Assembly: GCA_021823365.1 (NCBI GenBank)
Contig: JAKAOD010000001.1
Location: 1 to 21,045, forward strand
Direction: 5' to 3'
Length of the DNA stretch: 21,045 nucleotides
Source of the DNA: Actinomycetes bacterium
GTDB lineage: Bacteria; Actinomycetota; Acidimicrobiia; Acidimicrobiales; Bog-793
Part shown: piece by piece, positions 6,453 through 12,740 of the stretch
How the letters are laid out: every line of letters begins with the position of its first letter
Position numbering within the stretch: position 1 is the stretch's first letter
Program-made: the position numbers and the translations under genes
Notes under the pieces: model-generated
Told to the model about the DNA's origin: nothing
Seen by the model: only the letters and a program-made list of their open reading frames with translations
The model's database searches: none

Positions 6453-7412
6453 CTACAAGTAGCCTCCGATCGGCAGGTGTCGGGGGGGGAGCGGCGTGCC
6501 GAACGCGGTGCGCCCCCCGTATCGCTGCTGGAGAGCGGGACCCATCTCGTCCGCCCGGTGGACGACGGACGTGATCGCTGCGGCGAGCTGCGACTCGGCG
6601 AGCGGATGCGCCACGACGTCTGAGAACAGGACGACCGTGCCGTCGTCCCAGACCGCCTTTACCCAGTTCGTGGTGCGGTTGATCTCGTTGACCGCCTCTT
6701 CGATCCCGTTCGGGTTTCCCAGGTCCCACAGGACCGGGGAGAAGACCCGCACGACCGGCGCGTCCTTGAACACCCGGACGTAGGCGACGCTCGCCCGCGA
6801 GCGGATGGGGATGTCGCCGTCCGCGTCCACCTGCACGTCGTCGACGCCGAGCACGGATCGCACGACCTCCTTCACCCGGGCACGGAGCTCGTCGGATCCG
6901 GTCGCTGCGGCAGCGGGTGCCTCGGCCCGTCGCGCGATGGCAGCCCCGGTCGCGGCCGGGAGCTCGGTCGCGGCAGCGGGTGCCTCGGGTCGTCGCTCGG
7001 GGCGGGCACGCGCCGGCGCGGCGGGTTCCGAGCCCAGAGCCAGCAGATGGGCCAGGACGACGGCCCTCAGCGAGCGGGCGTTCCGGCACGATCGCAGGTA
7101 GGTGACCTCCGCCAGGGCGGAGCGCCCGGCGACCGTCGCCGACCCGAGCCCGATGGCGCGCAGCGCCGAGACGACAGACCGCCGGACGACCGGGTCCTTC
7201 GCGATCCACGCGTCCCGGAGCGCCGTCCACGTCTCCTTCACGAACCGCTCGGTGGGCGCCGGCCCGTAGCGGTCGGCCAGCGCCCGCGCGACGTCGGCGT
7301 CCTCGATCCCCAACTCGTCCCTCAGCTGCCGGAGCAAGCCGCCCGGCAGCGCCGACCAATCGAAGCCGGTCTCGACCACCTCGGCACGCCTCTTTCCTGT
7401 CGTCTGGGCCAT
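6453..7412 (-). CDS. TY-Chap (T3SS/YbjN-type peptide-binding chaperone) domain protein
   Basis: 319 residues from ATG 7410-7412. The C-terminal part, about 174-305, matches the YbjN/TY-Chap pattern: VQVDADGDIPIRSRASVAYV (193-212), VVRVFSPVLWDL (220-231), INRTTNWVKAVWDDGTVVLF (244-263), ending ALQQRYGGRTAFG. This fold resembles type III secretion chaperones and is taken to bind peptides; in actinobacteria its role is undefined. Residues 1-128 are a helical domain I do not recognise (WSALPGGLLRQLRDELGIED and KDPVVRRSVVSALRAIGLG stand out). Residues 129-172 are an Ala/Pro linker with an internal repeat. It is the last gene of the apparent glnII-glnA-regulator series, 70 nt after the regulator. 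It has no signal peptide, so it is cytoplasmic. What it does in nitrogen metabolism, if anything, is unknown. Confidence 0.8.
   Translation of the reverse strand: MAQTTGKRRAEVVETGFDWSALPGGLLRQLRDELGIEDADVARALADRYGPAPTERFVKETWTALRDAWIAKDPVVRRSVVSALRAIGLGSATVAGRSALAEVTYLRSCRNARSLRAVVLAHLLALGSEPAAPARARPERRPEAPAAATELPAATGAAIARRAEAPAAAATGSDELRARVKEVVRSVLGVDDVQVDADGDIPIRSRASVAYVRVFKDAPVVRVFSPVLWDLGNPNGIEEAVNEINRTTNWVKAVWDDGTVVLFSDVVAHPLAESQLAAAITSVVHRADEMGPALQQRYGGRTAFGTPLPPRHLPIGGYL
6907..6988. repeat. Two 19-bp exact direct repeats in the TY-Chap linker
   Basis: GCGGCAGCGGGTGCCTCGG occurs at 6907-6925 and 6970-6988, period 63 bp (21 codons). It encodes the twice-occurring EAPAAA in the disordered Ala/Pro linker, a likely in-frame duplication that lengthened it. 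Confidence 0.8.
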
Positions 7413-7482
7413 TGTGCCAGCCAGGCGGCCGCCGAGAGCCTCGCTGGCGCAATTCGAGGTGGCCAGGGTCCTCGGCGAGCGC

Positions 7483-8190
7483 TCAGGGCGAAGGCTCGGG
7501 CCCCGGCGACCACGCGGGTTGGCCGAAGCGGTACCCGACCGAACGCACCGTCTCGATGAGGTGCGCGTGCTCCTCGCCGAGCTTCGCCCGCAGCCGGCGC
7601 ACGTGCACGTCGACCGTGCGGGCTCCGCCGTAGTACTCGTAGCCCCACACCCTGCTCAAGAGGGTCTCCCGGGTGAAGACCTTGCCGGGGTGCGCGACGA
7701 GGAACCGCAAGAGCTCGTACTCCATATACGTGAGGTCGAGCACGCGCCCGGCGACCGCGGCCTGGTACGTCTCCAGGTTCAGCACGAGAGGGCCGTGCTC
7801 GATGACGTGGGGCGCAGCATTGCGCCCCGAACGCCACAAGAGGTGCTCCAGGCGCGCCGCGATCTCCGCCGGGCGCGAAGGCAGGACGCAGAAGTCGTCG
7901 AACAGGTCGTCGCGCAACTGCAGCTCGCGGAGCTGGTCCTCCGCGATGACGAGCAGCAGCGGGCTCACCGGGTCCTCCCTGCGCCGGAGGTGCCGGCAGA
8001 AGGCGATCGCACGGGACAGGTCGTCCGCCGCGCTCACGACGGCGCCCGCCCAGCCGTCTTTGGTGGACGTCATCTCGAGGGAGCTCGCGGCCTCGGGGCT
8101 CGAGGCCGCGCGGAATCCGAGCCCGCACTGGCGAAGGGCCGCGCCGACGACGGGCAGGACCGGGTCAGGGAAGCAGACGAGCGGCTCCAC
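7483..8190 (-). CDS. OmpR-family winged-helix regulator with degenerate receiver, GlnR-like
   Basis: 235 residues from GTG 8188-8190. Residues 133-222 are a classic OmpR-type winged helix: LTYMEYELLRFLVAHPGKVF (153-172), LLSRVWGYEYYGGARTVDVH (177-196), VRRLRAKLG (197-205) and IETVRSVGYRF (212-222). This closely resembles actinobacterial GlnR, the orphan nitrogen regulator. Residues 1-120 have receiver-like length and secondary structure, but the acidic pocket near the N-terminus is LVCFPDP, the phospho-Asp position falls at VVSAAD (Ser/Ala), and the usual Thr/Ser and Lys-Pro sites are LVIAED and LPSRP. Phosphorylation is therefore unlikely, as in GlnR. It lies between glnA and the TY-Chap gene, with no histidine kinase nearby. 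The GlnR role is inferred from the DNA-binding domain and context. Confidence 0.85.
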   Translation of the reverse strand: MEPLVCFPDPVLPVVGAALRQCGLGFRAASSPEAASSLEMTSTKDGWAGAVVSAADDLSRAIAFCRHLRRREDPVSPLLLVIAEDQLRELQLRDDLFDDFCVLPSRPAEIAARLEHLLWRSGRNAAPHVIEHGPLVLNLETYQAAVAGRVLDLTYMEYELLRFLVAHPGKVFTRETLLSRVWGYEYYGGARTVDVHVRRLRAKLGEEHAHLIETVRSVGYRFGQPAWSPGPEPSP

Positions 8191-8256
8191 GGGTCCGATT
8201 CTTGCTCGCGGGGGCCGGTGCCCCGGCCGCCAAGAGCACGTAGCCCGCGAGGCCGC

Positions 8257-9591
8257 TCACAGGATCGGCAGGTAGCGGTCGAGCTCGAACTGGGTGACCG
8301 CGACGCTGTAGTCCCGCCATTCCGCCCGCTTGTTCCGGATGAACCACTCGAAGACGTGCTCGCCGAGCGTGTCGGTCAGCAGCTTGGACTCGGCCATCTC
8401 GTCCACCGCCTCTTTCAGCGAGCCGGGGAGCGGCCGGATCCCGCGGGTCCTGAGCTCGCGCTCGGAGAGGTCGAAGAGGTTGGCGTCGGCCTCGGGCGGG
8501 AGCTCGTAGCCCTGCTCGACCCCCTGGAGCCCCGCGGCGAGGACGACGGCGAACGCCAGGTACGGGTTGCATGCGGAGTCCGGGGCCCGGTACTCGACGC
8601 GGGTGGACTCGGGCCTCGCCTGCTTCACGACCGGCACTCGGACGAGCGCGGAGCGGTTGTTGCGCGCCCAACCGATGTGCACGGGCGCCTCGTAGCCGCT
8701 GACGAGCCGCTTGTACGAGTTGACCCACTGGTTCGTGACTGCCGTGATCTCCCGGGCGTGGTGGAGCAGCCCGGCGATGAACCGCTTCGCGACGTCGGAG
8801 AGGCCGTAGGCGTCGGAGGGGTCCGAGAAGGCGTTGCGCTCCCCGTGCCACAAGGAGAGGTGGGTGTGCATCCCAGAGCCCTGCACTCCGGCCATGGGCT
8901 TCGGCATGAAGGTCGCGTAGACGCCTTCGTGGCGAGCGGTCTCCTTCACCACGAGGCGGACGGTCATCACCGTGTCGGCCATGGTCAGCGCGTCCGTGTA
9001 GCGCAGGTCGATCTCGTGCTGCGAGGGTGCGTCCTCGTGCTGCGCGTGCTCCACGGGGATGCCCATCTCCTCCAGGCGCAGCACGGTGCGGCGACGGACC
9101 TCGCTCGAGCGGTCGTCGACGGAGAGGTCGAAGTACGAGCCTGCGTCGAGCGGCCGCGGTCTTGCGGCCGAGTCGGCGTCGGCGAGATAGAAGAACTCCA
9201 CCTCGGGCGCGATGAAGAACGTGTAGCCCGCGTCGCGGGCGCGCTCCAAGGTCCGTCGGAGCGCGTGGCGAGGGCAGCCTTCGAACGGGGTGCCGTCGAG
9301 GTTGAAGATGTCGCAGTAGACGGCGGCGACCGTCTCGTCACGGGCGTGCCACGGCAGCACCTGGAAGGTCTTGGGGTCCGGGCGCGCCAGCACGTCGGCT
9401 TCCTGCACCCGGGAGAAGCCGTCGATCGCCGAGCCGTCGAAGGTCATCCCGTCGTCGAGCGCGTCCTCGAGCTCTGCGGGGGTGATGTTGAAGGCCTTCG
9501 AAGTGCCGAGGACGTCGGTGAACCACAGCTGGACGAAGCGGATCCCGCGCTCTTCGACGGTCCGCAGGACGTAGTCGCGCTGGCTCTGCAC
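8257..9591 (-). CDS. glnA: Type I glutamine synthetase (GSI-alpha, non-adenylylated type)
   Basis: 444 residues from GTG 9589-9591, exactly the length of B. subtilis GlnA. The start is fixed by AAGGAGG 5 nt upstream; a GTG at 9624 would add 11 residues without homology. It makes glutamine from glutamate, NH3 and ATP as a dodecamer. Motifs: WFTDVLGTSKAF (23-34, with the ammonia-site Asp), FDGSAIDGFSRVQEAD (51-66), APEVEFFY (128-135), GSGMHTHLSL (238-247), SGYEAPVHIGWARNNRSALV (298-317) and STRVEYRAPDSACNPYLAF (329-347). The tyrosine adenylylated in GSI-beta is replaced by Phe373 (NLFDL), so adenylylation control is not expected. Arg61 matches the feedback-related Arg62 of B. subtilis GlnA. It lies 85 nt after glnII and 66 nt before the GlnR-like gene. 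A gamma-glutamyl amine ligase is less likely given the complete ammonia-site motifs. Confidence 0.92.
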   Translation of the reverse strand: MQSQRDYVLRTVEERGIRFVQLWFTDVLGTSKAFNITPAELEDALDDGMTFDGSAIDGFSRVQEADVLARPDPKTFQVLPWHARDETVAAVYCDIFNLDGTPFEGCPRHALRRTLERARDAGYTFFIAPEVEFFYLADADSAARPRPLDAGSYFDLSVDDRSSEVRRRTVLRLEEMGIPVEHAQHEDAPSQHEIDLRYTDALTMADTVMTVRLVVKETARHEGVYATFMPKPMAGVQGSGMHTHLSLWHGERNAFSDPSDAYGLSDVAKRFIAGLLHHAREITAVTNQWVNSYKRLVSGYEAPVHIGWARNNRSALVRVPVVKQARPESTRVEYRAPDSACNPYLAFAVVLAAGLQGVEQGYELPPEADANLFDLSERELRTRGIRPLPGSLKEAVDEMAESKLLTDTLGEHVFEWFIRNKRAEWRDYSVAVTQFELDRYLPIL

Positions 9592-9596
9592 CTGCG

Positions 9597-9603
9597 CCTC
9601 CTT
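9597..9603 (-). promoter_or_regulatory. Ribosome binding site that sets the glnA start (AAGGAGG)
   Basis: The minus strand reads AAGGAGG, then CGCAG, then GTG at 9591. This strong site at ideal spacing decides against the longer reading frame from 9624. Confidence 0.8.
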
Positions 9604-9676
9604 CGCGCCGGGCGCCGCGCTCACCGCGCTCGTGGAGCTCCGGGCCGTCGCGCCGCGTCGGGTCGTGCGGCTCGAC

Positions 9677-10693
9677 TCAACGCTGCTCGTCCTCCGCCGC
9701 GCCGCACACGGTGCCGATGAGGAGGCGGCTCACCACGTAGGGGTCCATGTTCGCGTTGGGTCGGCGGTCCTCGATGTAGCCGTTCTTGTCCTTCGCCACC
9801 TGCCAGGGGATGCGGATCGAGGCGCCGCGGTCCGAGACTCCGTAGCTGAACTTCGAATAGTGCTGGGTCTCGTGGTGGCCGGTGAGGCGCATCTCGATGC
9901 CGATGCCGTAGTTCTGGACGTGCTCGTCGATGTTCTTCCCGATTGCTTCGCAGGCGGCGATGATCGCGTCCCAACCGTTCCCGGTGCGCATCTCCTTGGT
10001 CGAGAAGTTCGTGTGGCACCCTGCGCCGTTCCAGTCCCCGAGGATGGGCTTGGGCTCGAGCGTCGCCCACACCCCGAAGTCCTCGGCGACCCGGAAGAGC
10101 AGCCACCGGGCCGCCCACAGCTGGTCGCCGCACTCCGGGGCGGGGAGGATCCCGATCTGGAACTCCCACTGGCCCATCATCACCTCGGCGTTCGTGCCCT
10201 CGATGGCGAGCCCGGCGCGCAGCATCGCAGCGGTGTGACGTTCCACGATCTCTCGCCCGGGCATCTTGTCGCCGCCGACGCCGCAGTAGTAGGGCCCCTG
10301 CGGTGCGGGGAACCCTGTGGCGGGCCAGCCGAGGGGGCGGCCGTTCTGCAAGAAGGTGTACTCCTGCTCGAAGCCGAACCACGCCTCGTGGGCCGCGTAG
10401 CGCTCCGCGGTCGCGGCGCACGCGTGCCGGGTGTTGGTGGGGTGCGGCTCCATGTCGACGTTGAGCACCTCGCACATCACGAGGACGTTGTCGTCGCCGC
10501 GCAAGGGGTCCGGGCAGACGAAGACCGGTTGGAGGACGCAGTCGGAGTTGGCTCCGGTCGCCTGGTTCGTGCTGGAGCCGTCGAACCCCCAGATCCCCGG
10601 CTTCTTGCCGGCGGCGACGATCTTGGTCTTGCTCCGCACGAGCGGAGAGGGCTCGGTCCCGTCGATCCAGATGTACTCGGCCTGGTAGCTCAC
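9677..10693 (-). CDS. glnII: Type II (eukaryote-like) glutamine synthetase
   Basis: 338 residues from GTG 10691-10693, with AAAGGA 9 nt upstream. GSII enzymes are decamers, common in eukaryotes and found in rhizobia and actinomycetes. Diagnostic motifs: PGIWGFDGSSTNQATG (32-47), WFGFEQEYTFL (105-115), AEVMMGQWEFQIG (169-181), DWNGAGCHTNFST (220-232), HHETQHYSKFSYGVSDRGAS (273-292), SIRIPWQVA (292-300) and EDRRPNANMDPYVV (308-321). All catalytic blocks are present and the length is normal. It is first in an apparent operon with glnA, the GlnR-like gene and the TY-Chap gene. The upstream region has a candidate -10 (10754-10759) and a GlnR-like box (10792-10807), which suggests induction under nitrogen limitation. 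Having GSII and GSI adjacent is a notable arrangement. Confidence 0.95.
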   Translation of the reverse strand: MSYQAEYIWIDGTEPSPLVRSKTKIVAAGKKPGIWGFDGSSTNQATGANSDCVLQPVFVCPDPLRGDDNVLVMCEVLNVDMEPHPTNTRHACAATAERYAAHEAWFGFEQEYTFLQNGRPLGWPATGFPAPQGPYYCGVGGDKMPGREIVERHTAAMLRAGLAIEGTNAEVMMGQWEFQIGILPAPECGDQLWAARWLLFRVAEDFGVWATLEPKPILGDWNGAGCHTNFSTKEMRTGNGWDAIIAACEAIGKNIDEHVQNYGIGIEMRLTGHHETQHYSKFSYGVSDRGASIRIPWQVAKDKNGYIEDRRPNANMDPYVVSRLLIGTVCGAAEDEQR

Positions 10694-10702
10694 TCCCCGC
10701 CA

Positions 10703-10708
10703 TCCTTT
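10703..10708 (-). promoter_or_regulatory. Ribosome binding site of glnII (AAAGGA)
   Basis: AAAGGA on the minus strand, 9 nt before the GTG start, supports initiation at 10693 (MSYQAEYIW). Confidence 0.7.
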
Positions 10709-10753
10709 CTCTGTGCTCGCTCGGGCGCAACGGCACCCGCGGACTGTCGGTTC

Positions 10754-10759
10754 ATTAGA
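10754..10759 (-). promoter_or_regulatory. Candidate -10 element of the glnII operon (TCTAAT)
   Basis: The minus strand reads TCTAAT, five of six matches to TATAAT, in otherwise very GC-rich DNA. A start near 10747 would leave a leader of about 55 nt. No good -35 sits 17 nt upstream, as expected for an activator-dependent promoter. Confidence 0.45.
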
Positions 10760-10791
10760 TCAGCGACCCGTGGCAGGCGGATGTCCTGCAT

Positions 10792-10807
10792 GTGAACAGC
10801 GCGTGAA
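10792..10807 (-). promoter_or_regulatory. Candidate GlnR-type operator (TTCAC-n6-TTCAC)
   Basis: The plus strand reads GTGAA at 10792-10796 and again at 10803-10807, an 11-bp direct repeat; on the glnII strand this is TTCAC-n6-TTCAC. It satisfies the AC-n9-AC spacing described for mycobacterial GlnR sites and matches one half-site of the Streptomyces box (GTNAC) in four of five positions. It is centred about 53 bp upstream of the predicted glnII start point, a usual place for an OmpR-family activator. The regulator is encoded in the same operon. Confidence 0.5.
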
Positions 10808-10846
10808 TCCATACGGGTCCGGCGCGGGTCCGGGTCGCGTCTCGCC

Positions 10847-10879
10847 CGCGAGCGTCCCGCGAGCGTCCCGCGAGCGTCC
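10847..10879. repeat. Three perfect 11-bp tandem repeats between glnII and nadE
   Basis: CGCGAGCGTCC is repeated three times exactly (10847-10857, 10858-10868, 10869-10879). The period of 11 bp places each copy on nearly the same face of the helix. It lies between the two divergent promoters, 38 bp upstream of the putative nadE -10. Confidence 0.92.
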
Positions 10880-10916
10880 CGAGGGCGTGGAGGGCATCGG
10901 GAGCCGGACCCTCCCG

Positions 10917-10922
10917 TAGGCT
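10917..10922 (+). promoter_or_regulatory. Possible -10 element (TAGGCT) of nadE, leaderless
   Basis: TAGGCT is followed by 6 nt and then the ATG at 10929. The gap holds GAGG but too close to act as a normal ribosome site. The spacing fits a leaderless mRNA. Confidence 0.45.
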
Positions 10923-10928
10923 GAGGCA

Positions 10929-12740
10929 ATGTTGCTCCGGGTCGCGATCGCCCAGCTCGACATGGTCGTGGGCGACATCGGGGGCAATGTCGACCGGATC
11001 CTCGGGTCGCTGCGGCGCGCCGAGGCCGCCGGCGCGCAGCTCTGCGTCTTCCCCGAGCTGGCGATCACGGGCTATCCGCCCGAGGACCTCCTCTTGCAGG
11101 CGGGCTTCGTCGCCGACAACGAGGCGGCGCTCGCCGAGGTCGCGGCGTCGACGGGCGACTGCGCGGCGGTGGTCGGGTACGTCCAGCAGCTCCCTCGTGC
11201 GGCCGGCGGCATGGTCGGCGAGGAGGCGACCGGCGCGGAGGCAGGGGCCGACACGTGGGCGAGCCGTCGTCCTCACCTCGCGAACGCCGCAGCCATGTGC
11301 GCCGGCGGGCGCGTCGCTGGCGTCTACCACAAGCACCTCCTCCCGAATTACAGCGTCTTCGACGAGCAGCGGTGGTTCACGCCGGGGGACGGACCGCCCC
11401 TTTTGTACCGGGTCGGCGGCGTGCTCACCGGCGTGTCGATCTGCGAGGACGTCTGGGCGAGCCGCGGCCCCGTCGCCCGACTCGGCGCGGCGGGCGCACA
11501 GGTGGTGGTGAACATCAACGCGTCGCCCTACTCGCGCGGGCGCCGGGCGGAGCGCCTCGCGATGCTCGCAGCGCGCGTCAGGGAGGCCGGCACGGCGATC
11601 GTCTACGTGAACCTCGTCGGCGGCCAGGACGAGCTCGTCTTCGACGGGGCGAGCCTCGTGGTCGCCGCGGACGGCGCCCTCGTCTGCGCCGGCGCGCAGT
11701 TCGAGGAGGACTTCGTCGTCGTCGACCTGCCGGTGCCCCGAGCGCAGGAGCCGAGCGCCCGGGTGGTCGACCTGACCGGCCCGAAGACGCCGGCGCGCCC
11801 GAAGACGCCGGCGACGCGCTCGGTGACGCCCAAGCCGCTCGACCCCGTCGCCGAGGTCTATGCGGCGCTCGTCCTCGGCACGCGCGACTACCTCGGGAAG
11901 AACGGGTTCGGCGGTGCCGTCGTCGGCCTGTCGGGCGGCATCGATTCCTCGCTTGTCGCCGTCGTCGCGACCGACGCGATCGGCGCCGAGCACGTCCACG
12001 GCGTCGCCATGCCATCGCGGTACTCGAGCGAAGGATCGGTGAGCGACGCGCGCGTGCTTGCCGAGCGGCTCGGCGTCCACTTCCGCGTAGTCCCGATCGA
12101 CCAGGCGCACCGGTGCATGGACGCCGTGCTCGAGTCCGCGCTCGACGCGCCGCCCGTGGGCATCACCGACGAGAACCTCCAGTCGCGCGTTCGCGGCCTC
12201 ATCCTGATGGGCATCTCGAACGCGACGGGATGGATCGTCCTCACGACCGGCAACAAGAGCGAGACGGCGACGGGCTACTCCACCCTCTACGGCGATTCCG
12301 CCGGCGGCTTCGCCGTGATCAAGGACGTCTTGAAGACGCTCGTCTACGACCTGTGCCGGTACCGCAACGCGCGTGCCGTCGCCGAGGGGGCCGTCGAGCC
12401 GGTGCCGCCGTCGGTCCTCGTGAAGCCGCCGTCCGCCGAGCTTCGCCCCGGGCAGCGCGACGACGAGTCGTTGCCGCGCTACGAGCTGCTCGATCCGGTG
12501 CTCGAGGCCTATGTCGAGCGCGACCGTGCCGCAGCGGACCTCGTCGCAGACGGCTTCGATCCGGATCTCGTCGAGCGCGTGGTGCGGCTGGTCGACAGCG
12601 CCGAGTACAAGCGGCGGCAGGCTGCGCCCGGCGTCCGCATCACCAACAAGGCCTTCGGTCGGGACCGGCGGATGCCGATCACGAACGCGTACCGCCCCAG
12701 GACGAAGGACGCGCCGGCGCGCGCGGCACATGGAGGCTGA
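10929..12740 (+). CDS. nadE: Glutamine-dependent NAD(+) synthetase
   Basis: 603 residues from ATG 10929. The final step of NAD synthesis amidates deamido-NAD with ATP, using ammonia released from glutamine by an N-terminal nitrilase-type domain. The nitrilase triad is visible: Glu43 (FPELAITGYPPEDLL), Lys135 (YHKHLLPNYSVFDEQRWF) and Cys172 (GVSICEDVW). The synthetase domain has the PP-loop GLSGGIDSSLVA (333-344), MPSRYSSEGS (361-370), LTTGNKSETATGYSTLYGD (438-456), FAVIKDVLKT (461-470) and KPPSAELRPGQRDDESLP. It is shorter than the mycobacterial form (about 680). Two unusual segments are an insertion at about 91-116 in the nitrilase domain and a linker PKTPARPKTPATR at 285-297. It is divergent from glnII, so a glutamine maker and a glutamine user share one control region. 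Confidence 0.95.
   Translation: MLLRVAIAQLDMVVGDIGGNVDRILGSLRRAEAAGAQLCVFPELAITGYPPEDLLLQAGFVADNEAALAEVAASTGDCAAVVGYVQQLPRAAGGMVGEEATGAEAGADTWASRRPHLANAAAMCAGGRVAGVYHKHLLPNYSVFDEQRWFTPGDGPPLLYRVGGVLTGVSICEDVWASRGPVARLGAAGAQVVVNINASPYSRGRRAERLAMLAARVREAGTAIVYVNLVGGQDELVFDGASLVVAADGALVCAGAQFEEDFVVVDLPVPRAQEPSARVVDLTGPKTPARPKTPATRSVTPKPLDPVAEVYAALVLGTRDYLGKNGFGGAVVGLSGGIDSSLVAVVATDAIGAEHVHGVAMPSRYSSEGSVSDARVLAERLGVHFRVVPIDQAHRCMDAVLESALDAPPVGITDENLQSRVRGLILMGISNATGWIVLTTGNKSETATGYSTLYGDSAGGFAVIKDVLKTLVYDLCRYRNARAVAEGAVEPVPPSVLVKPPSAELRPGQRDDESLPRYELLDPVLEAYVERDRAAADLVADGFDPDLVERVVRLVDSAEYKRRQAAPGVRITNKAFGRDRRMPITNAYRPRTKDAPARAAHGG
11780..11813. repeat. Two-copy 18-bp-period direct repeat in the nadE interdomain linker
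   Basis: CCCGAAGACGCCGGCG occurs at 11780-11795 and 11798-11813, encoding PKTPAR-PKTPAT between the glutaminase and synthetase domains. It is in frame and probably a simple slippage duplication. Confidence 0.8.

Noticed and set aside
8257..9591. Gamma-glutamylpolyamine synthetase (GlnA2/GlnA3 type)
   Set aside because: Length of 444, the complete ammonia-site Asp motif and NNRSALVRVP fit a true GSI-alpha better, though activity was not testable here.
7414..9720. Open frame of 768 codons on the plus strand, opposite the regulator and glnA
   Set aside because: It is antisense to two genes with complete family motifs; its product is Arg/Glu/His-rich low complexity typical of reversed GC-rich codons, and it has no recognisable domain.
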